A stretch of 20,208 nt of DNA from a virus. Shown in pieces: positions 1-8,105 of the stretch. A model generated the notes under the pieces. The model ran no database searches. It saw only the letters and a list, made by a program, of their open reading frames with translations, and was not told where the DNA came from. The stretch is taken from positions 1-20,208 of IMG/VR virus record IMGVR_UViG_3300037427_000570; one strand, given 5' to 3'. Position 1 is the stretch's first letter. Each line of letters starts with the position of its first letter. The position numbers and the translations under genes were made by a program.

Positions 1-2
1 CT

Positions 3-1550
3 GGAAGAATCAGGGGAATCAACTCTAAAATCAGAGGTGGAGAGGTTCAGCACACAGGTGTTGTACCCTTCCTTAAGAAATTTGAGTCAACTGTCAGATG
101 TTGCACACAAAACGGTATTAGAGGCGGCTCCGCAACTGTCCACTTTCCTATCTGGCATCAAGAGATCAGCGACATCTTGGTCCTCAAAAACAACAAAGGA
201 ACAGAAGACAACCGTGTCAGAAAACTTGACTACTCCATCCAACTAAGTAAGATTTTTTATGAGCGATTTATCGAAAACGGCACTATTACTTTATTCAGCC
301 CTCATGATGTGCCTGGGCTGTATGACTCTTTTGGTAGCGATACCTTTGACGAACTCTATACTCGATACGAATCAGACGAGTCTATTCCAAGAAAAACAAT
401 CGGTGCTCAAGAGTTAATTCTTGACCTATTGAAAGAAAGAGCAGAAACTGGTAGAATATACTTGATGAACATAGATCATTGTAATACTCACTCATCCTTC
501 TTGGATAAGGTAGAGATGAGCAACCTATGTCAAGAGATTACTCTACCAACTAAACCTATACAACATATTGACGATGAAACTGGAGAAATTGCTCTCTGCA
601 TCCTTAGTGCTATTAATATTGGCAAAATTAGGGATGTTTCGGATCTTGAGCTTCTTTGCGATCTTAGTATTCGGAGCCTTGATGAACTCATTGATTTTCA
701 AGGATACCCCGTCAGAGCAGCAGAGATCGCTACAAAGGCAAGAAGATCCTTGGGAGTTGGTTTTATTGGACTCGCACACTATCTCGCCAAGCAAGGTGTT
801 AAGTACGAAGATCCAGAAGCGTGGAAGTTAATCCACGATCTTACTGAGGTCTTCCAATATAATTTAATTAAATCATCAGTTAATCTTGCAAAAGAGAAAG
901 GTGCTTGTGAGTATTCAGATAGAACTAAGTATTCTCAAGGTATTCTTCCTATTGATACTTACAAAGAAGATGTTGATGAATTAGTTCCTAATAACCTTAA
1001 TTGCGATTGGGAATCACTTAGAGAGGAAGTAAAACAGTATGGTATTCGTAATAGTACTCTGTCTGCTCAAATGCCCTCAGAGTCTTCTTCTGTTGTATGT
1101 AATGCCACTAATGGTATTGAACCACCTAGAGGATATCTCTCTATTAAGAAATCGAAGAAAGGTCCACTTAAACAGATAGTTCCTTCTTATAATACTTTGA
1201 AGAACAATTATACTCTTCTTTGGGATATGCCAAACAATACTGGTTATATCAATATCGTTGCTGTAATGCAGAAGTTTTTTGATCAGGCAATCTCAGGAAA
1301 CTGGTCTTATAACCCACAGCATTTTAATGAGGGAGAAGTTCCCACAAGTGTGATGGCAAATGACTTTTTAACTACATACAAATACGGTTGGAAGACTTCA
1401 TACTATCAGAACACTTATGATGTTAAAACTGATGAGGTTGATTTATCAGTTTCTAATACAAGTGATGTTGGTATTCAGGGGTCAACTAGGTTGGAAAGTT
1501 TAATATCAGAGTTAGAAACTGAAGAGGAATGTGAATCCTGTGCAATTTAG
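3..1550 (+). CDS. nrdA: Ribonucleoside-diphosphate reductase, class Ia alpha subunit (3' part; 5' end outside window)
   Basis: The large subunit reduces ribonucleoside diphosphates to deoxy forms using the radical made by NrdB. The frame is open from base 3, so the gene is cut at the left edge; 515 residues are visible. It aligns from memory with the C-terminal two thirds of E. coli NrdA: GRIRGINSKIRGGE near the start, the finger-loop sequence SNLCQEI (thiyl-radical Cys equivalent to C439, with the Asn and Glu partners), IALCILSAIN (equivalent to C462), RNSTLSAQMPSE, NATNGIEPPRGY and KTSYYQNT (the Tyr pair equivalent to Y730/Y731). The C terminus ends CESCAI, a Cys-x-x-Cys that fits the swinging tail which takes electrons from thioredoxin or glutaredoxin. 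nrdB follows directly. I see no inframe break. Confidence 0.97.
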   Translation, partial: GRIRGINSKIRGGEVQHTGVVPFLKKFESTVRCCTQNGIRGGSATVHFPIWHQEISDILVLKNNKGTEDNRVRKLDYSIQLSKIFYERFIENGTITLFSPHDVPGLYDSFGSDTFDELYTRYESDESIPRKTIGAQELILDLLKERAETGRIYLMNIDHCNTHSSFLDKVEMSNLCQEITLPTKPIQHIDDETGEIALCILSAINIGKIRDVSDLELLCDLSIRSLDELIDFQGYPVRAAEIATKARRSLGVGFIGLAHYLAKQGVKYEDPEAWKLIHDLTEVFQYNLIKSSVNLAKEKGACEYSDRTKYSQGILPIDTYKEDVDELVPNNLNCDWESLREEVKQYGIRNSTLSAQMPSESSSVVCNATNGIEPPRGYLSIKKSKKGPLKQIVPSYNTLKNNYTLLWDMPNNTGYINIVAVMQKFFDQAISGNWSYNPQHFNEGEVPTSVMANDFLTTYKYGWKTSYYQNTYDVKTDEVDLSVSNTSDVGIQGSTRLESLISELETEEECESCAI

Positions 1551-1575
1551 AAAATCATCAACAGAAAAAAGGTCA

Positions 1576-2724
1576 ATGGCAGAAGTGAAAGGAATGACTG
1601 TCTTCAATACTGAAGATGTCGATACGAAAAAACAACCAATGTTTTTTGGTAAACCCCTTGGTGTTCAACGTTATGATAATTTTAAATATCCACAGTTTGA
1701 AAATCTAACAAAGCAACAGTTGGGATACTTTTGGAGACCAGAAGAAGTATCCTTACAAAAAGATAGAGGTGATTATCAATCACTACGTCCAGAACAGAAA
1801 CATATCTACACATCGAATCTTAAGTATCAAATAATGCTTGATTCTGTTCAAGGACGTGCTCCAGGTATGGCTTTTCTTCCATACTGTTCTCTACCCGAAT
1901 TAGAGGCATGTATGGAAGCGTGGTCATTTATGGAAATGATTCATAGTCGTTCTTACACCTATGTGATTAAGAATGTGTATGCGGATCCTTCTGACGTGTT
2001 TGATAAGATTTTGAATGATGATAGAATATTAGAACGTGCTGCTAGTGTAACTGAATCTTATGATACTTTTATTAACTATGCACAAGAATATGGTCAGAGC
2101 AGTGCTTGGAAATCTGATATGAGGGATCATCCTAATTCAGAATGGACAATTAAAGATTTAAAAAGACATCTCTATAGGGCAGTAGCAAATGTTAACATCT
2201 TGGAAGGTATACGTTTTTATGTTAGTTTTGCTTGCAGTTTTGCATTTGGTGAACTTAAACTTATGGAAGGGTCAGCTAAGATTATATCCCTCATTGCAAG
2301 AGATGAGAATCAACACCTCGCCATTACCCAAAACATAATAAACAACTGGAGAAAGGGTGATGATCCAGATATGGTTCAGATAATGAAAGAAGAAGAGGAA
2401 TGGACTTATAAGATGTTTGATCGTTGTGTAAATGAAGAGAAGATGTGGGCAGAATATCTTTTCAAAGATGGATCAATGATCGGTTTGAATGATAAACTTC
2501 TTATGCAGTATGTTGAATGGATTGCTAATAAGAGAATGAAGTCTATTGGATTAAAACCAGTATATGATATTCCTGCAAGTCATAATCCATTACCTTGGAC
2601 ACAGCATTGGATTAGTTCTAAAGGACTACAAGTAGCACCACAAGAAACTGAAGTAGAATCTTACATTGTTGGTGGTATTAAACAAGACGTAAAGAAAGAC
2701 ACCTTCGCTGGATTTAAATTATAA
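1576..2724 (+). CDS. nrdB: Ribonucleoside-diphosphate reductase, class Ia beta subunit
   Basis: The small subunit carries the diiron site and tyrosyl radical for NrdA. From the ATG at 1576 it is 382 residues, close to the 376 of E. coli NrdB. Expected ligands and radical Tyr are visible: D89 in MLDSVQGR, E120 and H123 in FMEMIHSRSY, radical Y127, the Glu in LEGIRFYVSFA, and Glu/His in IARDENQHL. The offset to E. coli numbering is a constant 5 over the first ligands. The C terminus has the conserved VAPQETEVESYIVG stretch and ends in FAGFKL. The start is uncertain: a GTG at 1531 lies in frame behind GAAGAGGA and would overlap nrdA by 20 bases; ATG 1594 is also possible. I chose 1576 from family length and the AAAAGG just upstream. 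The stop codon lies inside the next gene's late promoter. Confidence 0.96.
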   Translation: MAEVKGMTVFNTEDVDTKKQPMFFGKPLGVQRYDNFKYPQFENLTKQQLGYFWRPEEVSLQKDRGDYQSLRPEQKHIYTSNLKYQIMLDSVQGRAPGMAFLPYCSLPELEACMEAWSFMEMIHSRSYTYVIKNVYADPSDVFDKILNDDRILERAASVTESYDTFINYAQEYGQSSAWKSDMRDHPNSEWTIKDLKRHLYRAVANVNILEGIRFYVSFACSFAFGELKLMEGSAKIISLIARDENQHLAITQNIINNWRKGDDPDMVQIMKEEEEWTYKMFDRCVNEEKMWAEYLFKDGSMIGLNDKLLMQYVEWIANKRMKSIGLKPVYDIPASHNPLPWTQHWISSKGLQVAPQETEVESYIVGGIKQDVKKDTFAGFKL

Positions 2725-2727
2725 ATA
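2720..2727 (+). promoter_or_regulatory. T4-type late promoter for the 930-aa gene
   Basis: TATAAATA, the exact T4 late -10 consensus, ends 24 bases before the ATG at 2752. Like T4 late promoters it shows no -35 element. It overlaps the nrdB stop codon. It implies late transcription, when virion parts are made, of the gene that follows. Confidence 0.75.
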
Positions 2728-2751
2728 CTAAAAAAAGCGTCTGTTTATAAG

Positions 2752-5544
2752 ATGAAAATTTTTAGTACTGAAGAAGCAAAAGAATTATCTGTTAATGATA
2801 GGTTAGCTCAAGGTAGAGCTAATAGAAAATTTGAAAAGAAGTTTAACAAGAAACTTTCTCCACAGGATGCTGAAAGGATTGATAGTGCTCGTGATAGTGA
2901 TCGTTTGACAGATATAGAAAGAGACTCTCGTGGTAAGTCGGGAGAACGTGCAAGAAAGGATGTTATTAAGTCTCAAGGTCAAGATGACTTACTTGATAAG
3001 ATAAACAAGAATAGACAAAGTCCAGTTAAAAAGGGTAATAAATTTTATGGTAAACCAACTGGTGTAGATGTTTCTACTGGAAAGGCAAAATATGTTCCAC
3101 CTAAAGAAATATCAGGAAGGACTCGGTATCTTGATCCAAAAACTAACAAAGCATCAGAAGAAGGTATAAAGAAATATATTAATAGAGCCAGACAGTCGAG
3201 AACTGGTAGTAATATACCTGTTGATTCAAAGACGACTGATAGTATCGCAAAGATTGCTAAAACAGAATATACTGATAAGATAAATCAAAACTATGGTGGT
3301 AGAAGAGCTAAAAGAGCATATTCAAATGCACCATCACTTTCTGATGTTCAAAAGCAAGTTGATCTGAAAGATAGGTTAAAGCAAAAGTATGGTAAAGGAG
3401 AATATCGTAAAGGTTTTAAGAAAACTCAAGGTGTAAATCAATCTGATGTTTCTAAGAACGCAAAGAAATTTACTGATACAGTTAATCAAAAAAGAACTTC
3501 TTCTACTTTTAAAGATTTTTCAAAAGAAATAGGAGCAAGAAAAAGTCAAAGTACAACAAAATTTGATGCAGTAAACAGATTTAATGATGTTTGGGATGAT
3601 GGTGATATGGGAAATCCATCATCAACACAAACACCTAAAAACCCTACTAGTACTAAAACTGGTACTAAAACTGGTACTAAACCTTCAACAATAAAAATTG
3701 ATTCTACATATACACCACCAAAAACATCAACACCATCAATAAAAATAGATACTCCAAAACCACCAAAACTAGATAAAGTTACTAGTTCTCAAACTGCTTA
3801 TGTAGAACCACCAAAACCACCAAAAAAAGGTCCTGGTCTTACAATAACTAAGCAGGGTAAAAATTATAAGGATTTTATGAAGAGTGCAGCTGATGCAGAT
3901 GTAAAAGGACTTGTAAAAAATAAAGCTAAACTATTGAGACCTAAAGGTTTGGCTAATAAAGCATTGAAAGGAAGTGGTAAAGTTTTAGGAAAATTAACAG
4001 GACCTGCATTTGCTGTTTGGGATGCTGCTGATGCCTACAAAGGGTATAGGAGCAAAGGTCATGGAAAGACTGGATCTGCAGTTAGAGGTGCTGTTAAGGC
4101 TGGTTCAACTTGGGCTGGTTTCAGTAAAGGTGCTGCAGCAGGTGTTGCTTTAACTGCTGCTATTCCTATACCAGGTGCTAGACTTGTTGGTGGTGCTGTT
4201 GGTGGTCTTATTGGTGGTGCTACTGCATCAAAACTTTCTGATAAGGCAATTAATGCTTATGATAAAACATTTAAACCTAAAAAGGTGGCGACAAAGTATC
4301 AAAATCCAGATTATGTTGCAGGTGTAGCTAAACAGAAAAAGGCTAAGAAACCAGTAACTGGTTTATCTCTTGGAGTTTCTGATAAGCAATGGAAAGCAAG
4401 ATTTGGTGAAGAATATGTTCAAGAGCGTAATCTTTCTGAAAAGTATGTTAGTAAACTTAAGCAACGATATCTTGCTAAACAGGCAGCAGAGGATGAGACG
4501 AACAGGCAAGCTGCTGAAATTGAAAAGGAAAATCCAGGTGCCCTTAAAAAAAGTTTTTCTGGAGCATTACTAAACAAAAATACATCTAATAATACACAAG
4601 TAAAGACTCAAAATACTCAAACTACAACTACACAAAAACCTGTTGTAAAATCTAACAACAATAATAATACATCATCGAGTGGTAGTTCTACTAGTAGTTC
4701 TGGTGGACTGACAACATTAAGTGGTAGACCATCACGACTTTCTGGTCGTGCTCAACAGGCAGTACTTAATATGAAAAAGGATGCAAATGATGCTGGAGTC
4801 AAACCTAATGAAGGTCCTTCTACTGTTAGTAAAGTAAATTCTACTGGAACAGCACAAAAAGTAAATAATCAATCTTCTAGTGCTCCTAATGGTAGTGGTG
4901 GAAGTAGAAAAGTTGATGGTAGGGCACTTATGGATAAATTAAGGGCTGGTAGTGGTGATAGGGTACAAAGTGGTGGTGGATCTACTCCTCAAGCAAGACC
5001 AGTACCTCAAGCAAGACCAGTACCTCAAGCAGGTTCTACTCCTCAAGCAAGACCAGTACCTCAAGCAAGACCAGTACCTCAAGCAGGTTCTACTCCTCAA
5101 GCAAGACCAGTACCTCAAGCAGCACCACAAAGAACGGTTGGTGGACAAGGTAACAGACAAAGACCTGTAAAAACTGGTGGTATTCAGTTAGGTAATGCAA
5201 TCAGAAAACCTATAGGTAGTGCAATTAATGCTGTACGAAGTGCTTTATCTAATAAAGGACCAATACAGGGAAGACAAACTGGTGCTCAGAGAAGGGCAGC
5301 ACAAACAGCAAACAGACCCGTAGCACAAGCACCCGTAGCAAAACCAGTACAGGCAGCACCCGTAGCAAAACCAGTTACACAAGCACCTGTAGCAAAACCT
5401 GCTGCTCCACAATTGAGTGGTGCTCAACGGGCTCAGCAAATGGCAAAGCAGAGAATAGCTCAAGGTAGAAGTACACTTACTGGTGCTCTTAAATCTGCAG
5501 CAAAACCTAAACCTAAAGTTACAACCTGGAGAGATCTGGAGTAA
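2752..5544 (+). CDS. Large basic repeat-bearing protein, probable virion component
   Basis: No enzyme family recognised. The 930-residue protein is strongly basic (Lys/Arg-rich throughout) and low in complexity. In order: a charged N-terminal third that looks helical; a Thr/Pro/Lys linker at about 285-365 with TKTGTKTGTK; a region at about 400-500 where a segment around LTGPAFAVWDAADAY is followed by a Gly/Ala-rich hydrophobic stretch (PGARLVGGAVGGLIGGA), which could insert in a membrane as a glycine-zipper; then Asn/Ser/Gln linkers, an 18-residue PQARPV repeat (about 744-790), APVAKPV repeats (about 857-885) and a basic tail. A consensus late promoter and two neighbours of the same style argue for a virion protein, perhaps internal and ejected with the DNA. 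That role is inference. Starting ATG 2752 is the first after the promoter. Confidence 0.8.
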   Translation: MKIFSTEEAKELSVNDRLAQGRANRKFEKKFNKKLSPQDAERIDSARDSDRLTDIERDSRGKSGERARKDVIKSQGQDDLLDKINKNRQSPVKKGNKFYGKPTGVDVSTGKAKYVPPKEISGRTRYLDPKTNKASEEGIKKYINRARQSRTGSNIPVDSKTTDSIAKIAKTEYTDKINQNYGGRRAKRAYSNAPSLSDVQKQVDLKDRLKQKYGKGEYRKGFKKTQGVNQSDVSKNAKKFTDTVNQKRTSSTFKDFSKEIGARKSQSTTKFDAVNRFNDVWDDGDMGNPSSTQTPKNPTSTKTGTKTGTKPSTIKIDSTYTPPKTSTPSIKIDTPKPPKLDKVTSSQTAYVEPPKPPKKGPGLTITKQGKNYKDFMKSAADADVKGLVKNKAKLLRPKGLANKALKGSGKVLGKLTGPAFAVWDAADAYKGYRSKGHGKTGSAVRGAVKAGSTWAGFSKGAAAGVALTAAIPIPGARLVGGAVGGLIGGATASKLSDKAINAYDKTFKPKKVATKYQNPDYVAGVAKQKKAKKPVTGLSLGVSDKQWKARFGEEYVQERNLSEKYVSKLKQRYLAKQAAEDETNRQAAEIEKENPGALKKSFSGALLNKNTSNNTQVKTQNTQTTTTQKPVVKSNNNNNTSSSGSSTSSSGGLTTLSGRPSRLSGRAQQAVLNMKKDANDAGVKPNEGPSTVSKVNSTGTAQKVNNQSSSAPNGSGGSRKVDGRALMDKLRAGSGDRVQSGGGSTPQARPVPQARPVPQAGSTPQARPVPQARPVPQAGSTPQARPVPQAAPQRTVGGQGNRQRPVKTGGIQLGNAIRKPIGSAINAVRSALSNKGPIQGRQTGAQRRAAQTANRPVAQAPVAKPVQAAPVAKPVTQAPVAKPAAPQLSGAQRAQQMAKQRIAQGRSTLTGALKSAAKPKPKVTTWRDLE
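4981..5121 (+). repeat. Tandem 54-bp coding repeat (about 2.6 copies)
   Basis: A unit beginning TCTACTCCTCAAGCAAGACC starts at 4981, 5035 and 5089, an exact 54-base period, the last copy being partial. Each unit contains two 18-base subunits encoding ARPVPQ. The period is a multiple of three, so copy number can change without breaking the frame. Copies look identical or nearly so, which suggests recent expansion. Confidence 0.92.
5320..5402 (+). repeat. Degenerate APVAKPV coding repeats
   Basis: Three to four imperfect copies of an Ala-Pro-Val-Ala-Lys/Gln-Pro unit occur in the same large protein (codons such as CCCGTAGCAAAACCAGT recur, with CCCGTA changing to CCTGTA). A Pro/Ala linker of this kind is usually extended and flexible. 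Confidence 0.7.
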
Positions 5545-5561
5545 ACGAGCAATATAAGAAT

Positions 5562-5569
5562 TATAAATA
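5562..5569 (+). promoter_or_regulatory. T4-type late promoter for the 459-aa gene
   Basis: TATAAATA sits in the 51-base gap after the 930-aa gene and ends 26 bases before the ATG at 5596, the same geometry as the site at 2720. Confidence 0.72.
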
Positions 5570-5595
5570 TTACTTGTAAGAGTATAGTTTGACAA

Positions 5596-6975
5596 ATGTC
5601 TTATAAGCACATAGAAGATATTCAGAATATCTATGAAAATATTTCTGAACCTATCGATCAGAATCTCATAGATGAAGCAACTGCAGTTCTGATTGATTCT
5701 ATGCTTTCTCAAGGATTTTCTGAGAATGCAATTTTAGAATACGCAAGAAATGCTGATGTTAATGAATTAGTAGAAAGAATTTTAGATGCTTCTGAAGATT
5801 ATATTTTAGTAGAAGATATAACAGTTCCTTTATTATCAACTCTTAATGAAGATGTAGATCCTAATAATTATCTTCCTGAAGAACTTGAACTTTCAATTGA
5901 ACATACTCAATCTATAGAAAGATTACATGAGGGTGTAGGTAAACTTTTAGGAAGAGCTGCTCCATTCTTACAAAAGGTGGCATCTAAGGGAAAAAACCTT
6001 ATTAAGAGAGTTGCAGGTAAAGGTAATAAAGTTACTGGAGGAGTTGATAGTATAAAATCTGCTTCAAAAGCAGGTAAAGGTCAAAAAATCACTGGAGGAG
6101 TTGATAGTATAAAATCTGCTTCAAAAGCAGGTAAAGGTCAAAAAATTACTACTACTAAGGGTGTTCCATTAGATACCGCAGTTAAGGGGAAGAAAACTTT
6201 ATTTCAACGTGCTGGTGATACTGTTAAGAAAATTGCTAAGAATCCTTTAGCACAAGGTGCTGTAGGTGGTTTAGGTGTAATGGCAGGTATACCTCTAGCT
6301 GTTGGTACTGCTAAACTTGCTGGTAAAGCAGCTAAAGCAGTTGGTGGTGCTATTAAGACAGGTGTTGATAATGCTAAAACCTTTGTGAAAGGTGGTGCTG
6401 ATGCTGTTAAAGATAAGAATATCTCAAAGCAGGTAGATGATTATGTTGCGAAAAATAAAGGTGACAAACCAATAAGAAAGATTGATCCAACACCTTATAA
6501 TAAACCTAAGTCTAAAGTTGTACCAGGTAGTGAAAAAATAATACCTGCACGTCCAGCAAATGCTAGTGGTAAAGAGTTACCAAAAGCAAGAACAATTGGT
6601 CCTGATAAAGGACAGGTTAATCCTAATTCTGCTAGAGGCAAGATGATTGCACAGAATAAGGAAAGATTTGGTGGGGATAAAGTTGAGAAGTTAAGAGATA
6701 AAAATGCTGCTTTCCAAAAAGCCAAGAAGAAAGGAAGTGGATATAGTATGGATGATTTTGCAAAAGACTTCCCTAATTCTAATACAGCAAAGAAAAGAAA
6801 CAAAAGAAATAGGGTTACTTCTGTAATGGATATGGAATCCTATGATGCTTTTGATATCGTTAGCAATTATTTGTTTGAATCAAATCAAGTAGATAATATG
6901 GATGAGGCACTATATGTAATGAGTGAAATGGATGCTAAGACTATTCAGGATATTGTATCTCAGAATACAAAGTGA
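5596..6975 (+). CDS. Probable virion protein with acidic helical termini and a basic Gly/Ala core
   Basis: The 459-residue protein has no recognised enzymatic motif. Residues 1-115 are acidic and helical, with a block around SQGFSENAILEYARNADVNE. Residues 115-200 are Lys-rich and contain a perfect 19-residue tandem duplication (TGGVDSIKSASKAGKGQKI). Around 216-252 a Gly/Ala-rich hydrophobic segment (GAVGGLGVMAGIPLAVG) could be membrane-active. A basic linker follows. The last 40 residues (YDAFDIVSNYLFESNQVDN, then MDEALYVMSEM) resemble a short helical C-terminal module that I recall at the ends of several cyanomyovirus structural proteins. Late promoter at 5562; the next gene's GTG overlaps its stop by four bases. 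Likely co-made with the 930-aa and 94-aa proteins. Function beyond virion-associated is unknown. Confidence 0.8.
   Translation: MSYKHIEDIQNIYENISEPIDQNLIDEATAVLIDSMLSQGFSENAILEYARNADVNELVERILDASEDYILVEDITVPLLSTLNEDVDPNNYLPEELELSIEHTQSIERLHEGVGKLLGRAAPFLQKVASKGKNLIKRVAGKGNKVTGGVDSIKSASKAGKGQKITGGVDSIKSASKAGKGQKITTTKGVPLDTAVKGKKTLFQRAGDTVKKIAKNPLAQGAVGGLGVMAGIPLAVGTAKLAGKAAKAVGGAIKTGVDNAKTFVKGGADAVKDKNISKQVDDYVAKNKGDKPIRKIDPTPYNKPKSKVVPGSEKIIPARPANASGKELPKARTIGPDKGQVNPNSARGKMIAQNKERFGGDKVEKLRDKNAAFQKAKKKGSGYSMDDFAKDFPNSNTAKKRNKRNRVTSVMDMESYDAFDIVSNYLFESNQVDNMDEALYVMSEMDAKTIQDIVSQNTK
6034..6147 (+). repeat. Tandem 57-bp duplication inside the 459-aa gene
   Basis: Two adjacent 57-base copies (6034-6090 and 6091-6147) begin ACTGGAGGAGTTGATAG and differ only at the last base (C versus T). 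They duplicate 19 residues in frame. Near identity points to a recent event. Confidence 0.93.
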
Positions 6976-7256
6976 AAACATACGCACAATTTAACGAGGA
7001 TCTAAAATCCTGGTGGAACAAGGGTAAAACTCCTTGGGAAGATACTGCTAGTATGACTGACCTCGTTAAAGATGATGCTAAAAAGATTGGTAGAATTAAA
7101 AATAAAACAACAGGTAAACTTACTAAGATTCCAAATCCAGTTTGGTCTTTTACTAAAGGATTAAAAACTGGTCCTACACCACTTACAAGACAAATGGTTG
7201 GTAGAACTGGTAAAGTTATTGGTAAAGTTGCAAAGATTGCATCTAAACTTCTTTAA
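6972..7256 (+). CDS. Small basic protein, probable virion-associated
   Basis: The 94-residue protein starts at GTG 6972, overlapping the previous stop as GTGA, which suggests translational coupling. The N terminus MKTYAQFNEDL matches a short motif (roughly M-K-T/S-aromatic-x-Q-F-x-E) that I recall at the start of many cyanomyovirus structural proteins. The rest is Lys-rich with a C-terminal amphipathic stretch (KVIGKVAKIASKLL) like a membrane-interacting helix. Composition matches its two upstream neighbours. No function can be assigned. The gene meets the minus-strand pair tail-to-tail only two bases away. Confidence 0.75.
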   Translation: MKTYAQFNEDLKSWWNKGKTPWEDTASMTDLVKDDAKKIGRIKNKTTGKLTKIPNPVWSFTKGLKTGPTPLTRQMVGRTGKVIGKVAKIASKLL

Positions 7257-7258
7257 AC

Positions 7259-7600
7259 TTAAGGTTGAGTAACTGCTTTTTTAATTAATACTTCTCCTTC
7301 TATTACTCGATCCAGTTTTCCATCTGGATCTTTTAGTATCATGTCATAAAAATATTTTCCTGGTTTTAATTCACTAGTTACTGTTGATCCTATAGATAAT
7401 CTCGCACGTCCCTGATCTGGACCAGTAATACTAATTAAAAAGGATGTAGAAGATGATGATGAAGAGTATTTTTTTATCTTTGCACATCCAGTATAACCAT
7501 TTAGATTTAAAGCACTATTAGTATTTTCATCTTCAAATACAAATGTTTGCTCAAAATCGGTTCCTGTATGTATTACAAGGTTAGTGGTAAAGACTGCCAT
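7259..7600 (-). CDS. Beta-sandwich-type phage structural protein, paralogue A
   Basis: The 113-residue protein begins MAVFTTNLVIHTGTDFEQTF and has the pattern of small beta-rich phage proteins: an N-terminal strand pair, a NLNGYTGCAKIKK strand, a Ser-rich loop (YSSSSSSTSF), the turn KPGKYFYDMIL, and an ending IEGEVLIKK. It is clearly related to the next minus-strand gene (7619-7963), sharing the order N-L-x-I-x-x-G-x-D-F, N-x-x-G-[YF]-T, KPG-[KR]-x-x-YD-[IM]-[ML]-L and EG. Similar N-terminal domains occur in phage baseplate or fibre proteins (BppU-like), so a virion role is likely but not proven. The spacing of 18 bases after its paralogue suggests one transcript. Confidence 0.75.
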   Translation of the reverse strand: MAVFTTNLVIHTGTDFEQTFVFEDENTNSALNLNGYTGCAKIKKYSSSSSSTSFLISITGPDQGRARLSIGSTVTSELKPGKYFYDMILKDPDGKLDRVIEGEVLIKKAVTQP

Positions 7601-7618
7601 AATTCTTAGAAAGTAATA

Positions 7619-7963
7619 TTAGAAACATCCTGTAGATATACCTGGACGAACTAATGCAGTTCCTTCTACTGCAATAGTTTTTGTTCCGTTAGGTCTAAGA
7701 AGCATTATGTCATATACATGTCTTCCAGGTTTTATATAAGCACTAATAGTGTTTGCTATTGATACTGTAATTTTTCCAGTTGTAGAATCTCTAAAGGATA
7801 CTGCAATACCAGTATATGCGGAACTGTCGGGGGATTTTCTTAAATGAGATACTGCAGTAAATCCAGTTATATTAACTGGTAGTCCACTAGTTTTAACTAA
7901 GTCCATATCTTCACTGAAATCTTCTCCAGAGTTAATGGTTAGGTTTCTTACATATACGGACAT
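7619..7963 (-). CDS. Beta-sandwich-type phage structural protein, paralogue B
   Basis: At 114 residues this is the upstream member of the minus-strand pair. It begins MSVYVRNLTINSGEDFSEDM, continues with VNITGFTAVSHLRK and KPGRHVYDIMLLRPNGT, and ends VEGTALVRPGISTGCF. The alignment with the downstream paralogue is end to end, so they arose by tandem duplication followed by strong divergence. A late-promoter-like GATAAATA lies 23 bases upstream of its ATG on the minus strand. Both genes run against the plus-strand structural genes to their left. Role inferred: a small virion decoration, baseplate or fibre-associated protein. Confidence 0.75.
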   Translation of the reverse strand: MSVYVRNLTINSGEDFSEDMDLVKTSGLPVNITGFTAVSHLRKSPDSSAYTGIAVSFRDSTTGKITVSIANTISAYIKPGRHVYDIMLLRPNGTKTIAVEGTALVRPGISTGCF

Positions 7964-7986
7964 TGATAGTATAACACTTTATTAGG

Positions 7987-7994
7987 TATTTATC
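7987..7994 (-). promoter_or_regulatory. Probable T4-type late promoter for the minus-strand pair
   Basis: Read on the minus strand the sequence is GATAAATA, one mismatch from TATAAATA, ending 23 bases before the ATG at 7963. The spacing matches the plus-strand late sites in this window. Confidence 0.5.
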
Positions 7995-8000
7995 AAGGAC

Positions 8001-8029
8001 TTGACACTAGTCTCAAATGTGTGTAAAAT
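8001..8029 (+). promoter_or_regulatory. Sigma70-type (early) promoter
   Basis: TTGACA at 8001-8006 and TAAAAT at 8024-8029 are separated by 17 bases: a perfect -35 and a near-perfect -10. It reads into the SegE-like gene at 8106. A short inverted repeat, CGCTttgtgAGCG (8030-8042), follows at once and would lie at or just after the start site. It probably uses the unmodified host RNA polymerase early in infection. Confidence 0.8.
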
Positions 8030-8105
8030 CGCTTTGTGAGCGTTGGGGCAAATTTTAAGACTCTATAAGACTAATATATAATTTAGATATTATAAAGATA
8101 ATGGG

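Noticed and set aside
37-246. 69-aa plus-strand frame at the left end
   Set aside because: Shadow frame inside nrdA; the nrdA frame through the same bases gives a clear family match from base 3.
4981-5121. CRISPR-like array
   Set aside because: Units are contiguous with no unique spacers and code in frame for PQARPV repeats.
4939-5170. Repeat-bearing frames in other registers and on the minus strand
   Set aside because: They arise because the 54-bp repeat has no stops in several frames; only the 930-aa frame fits the surroundings.
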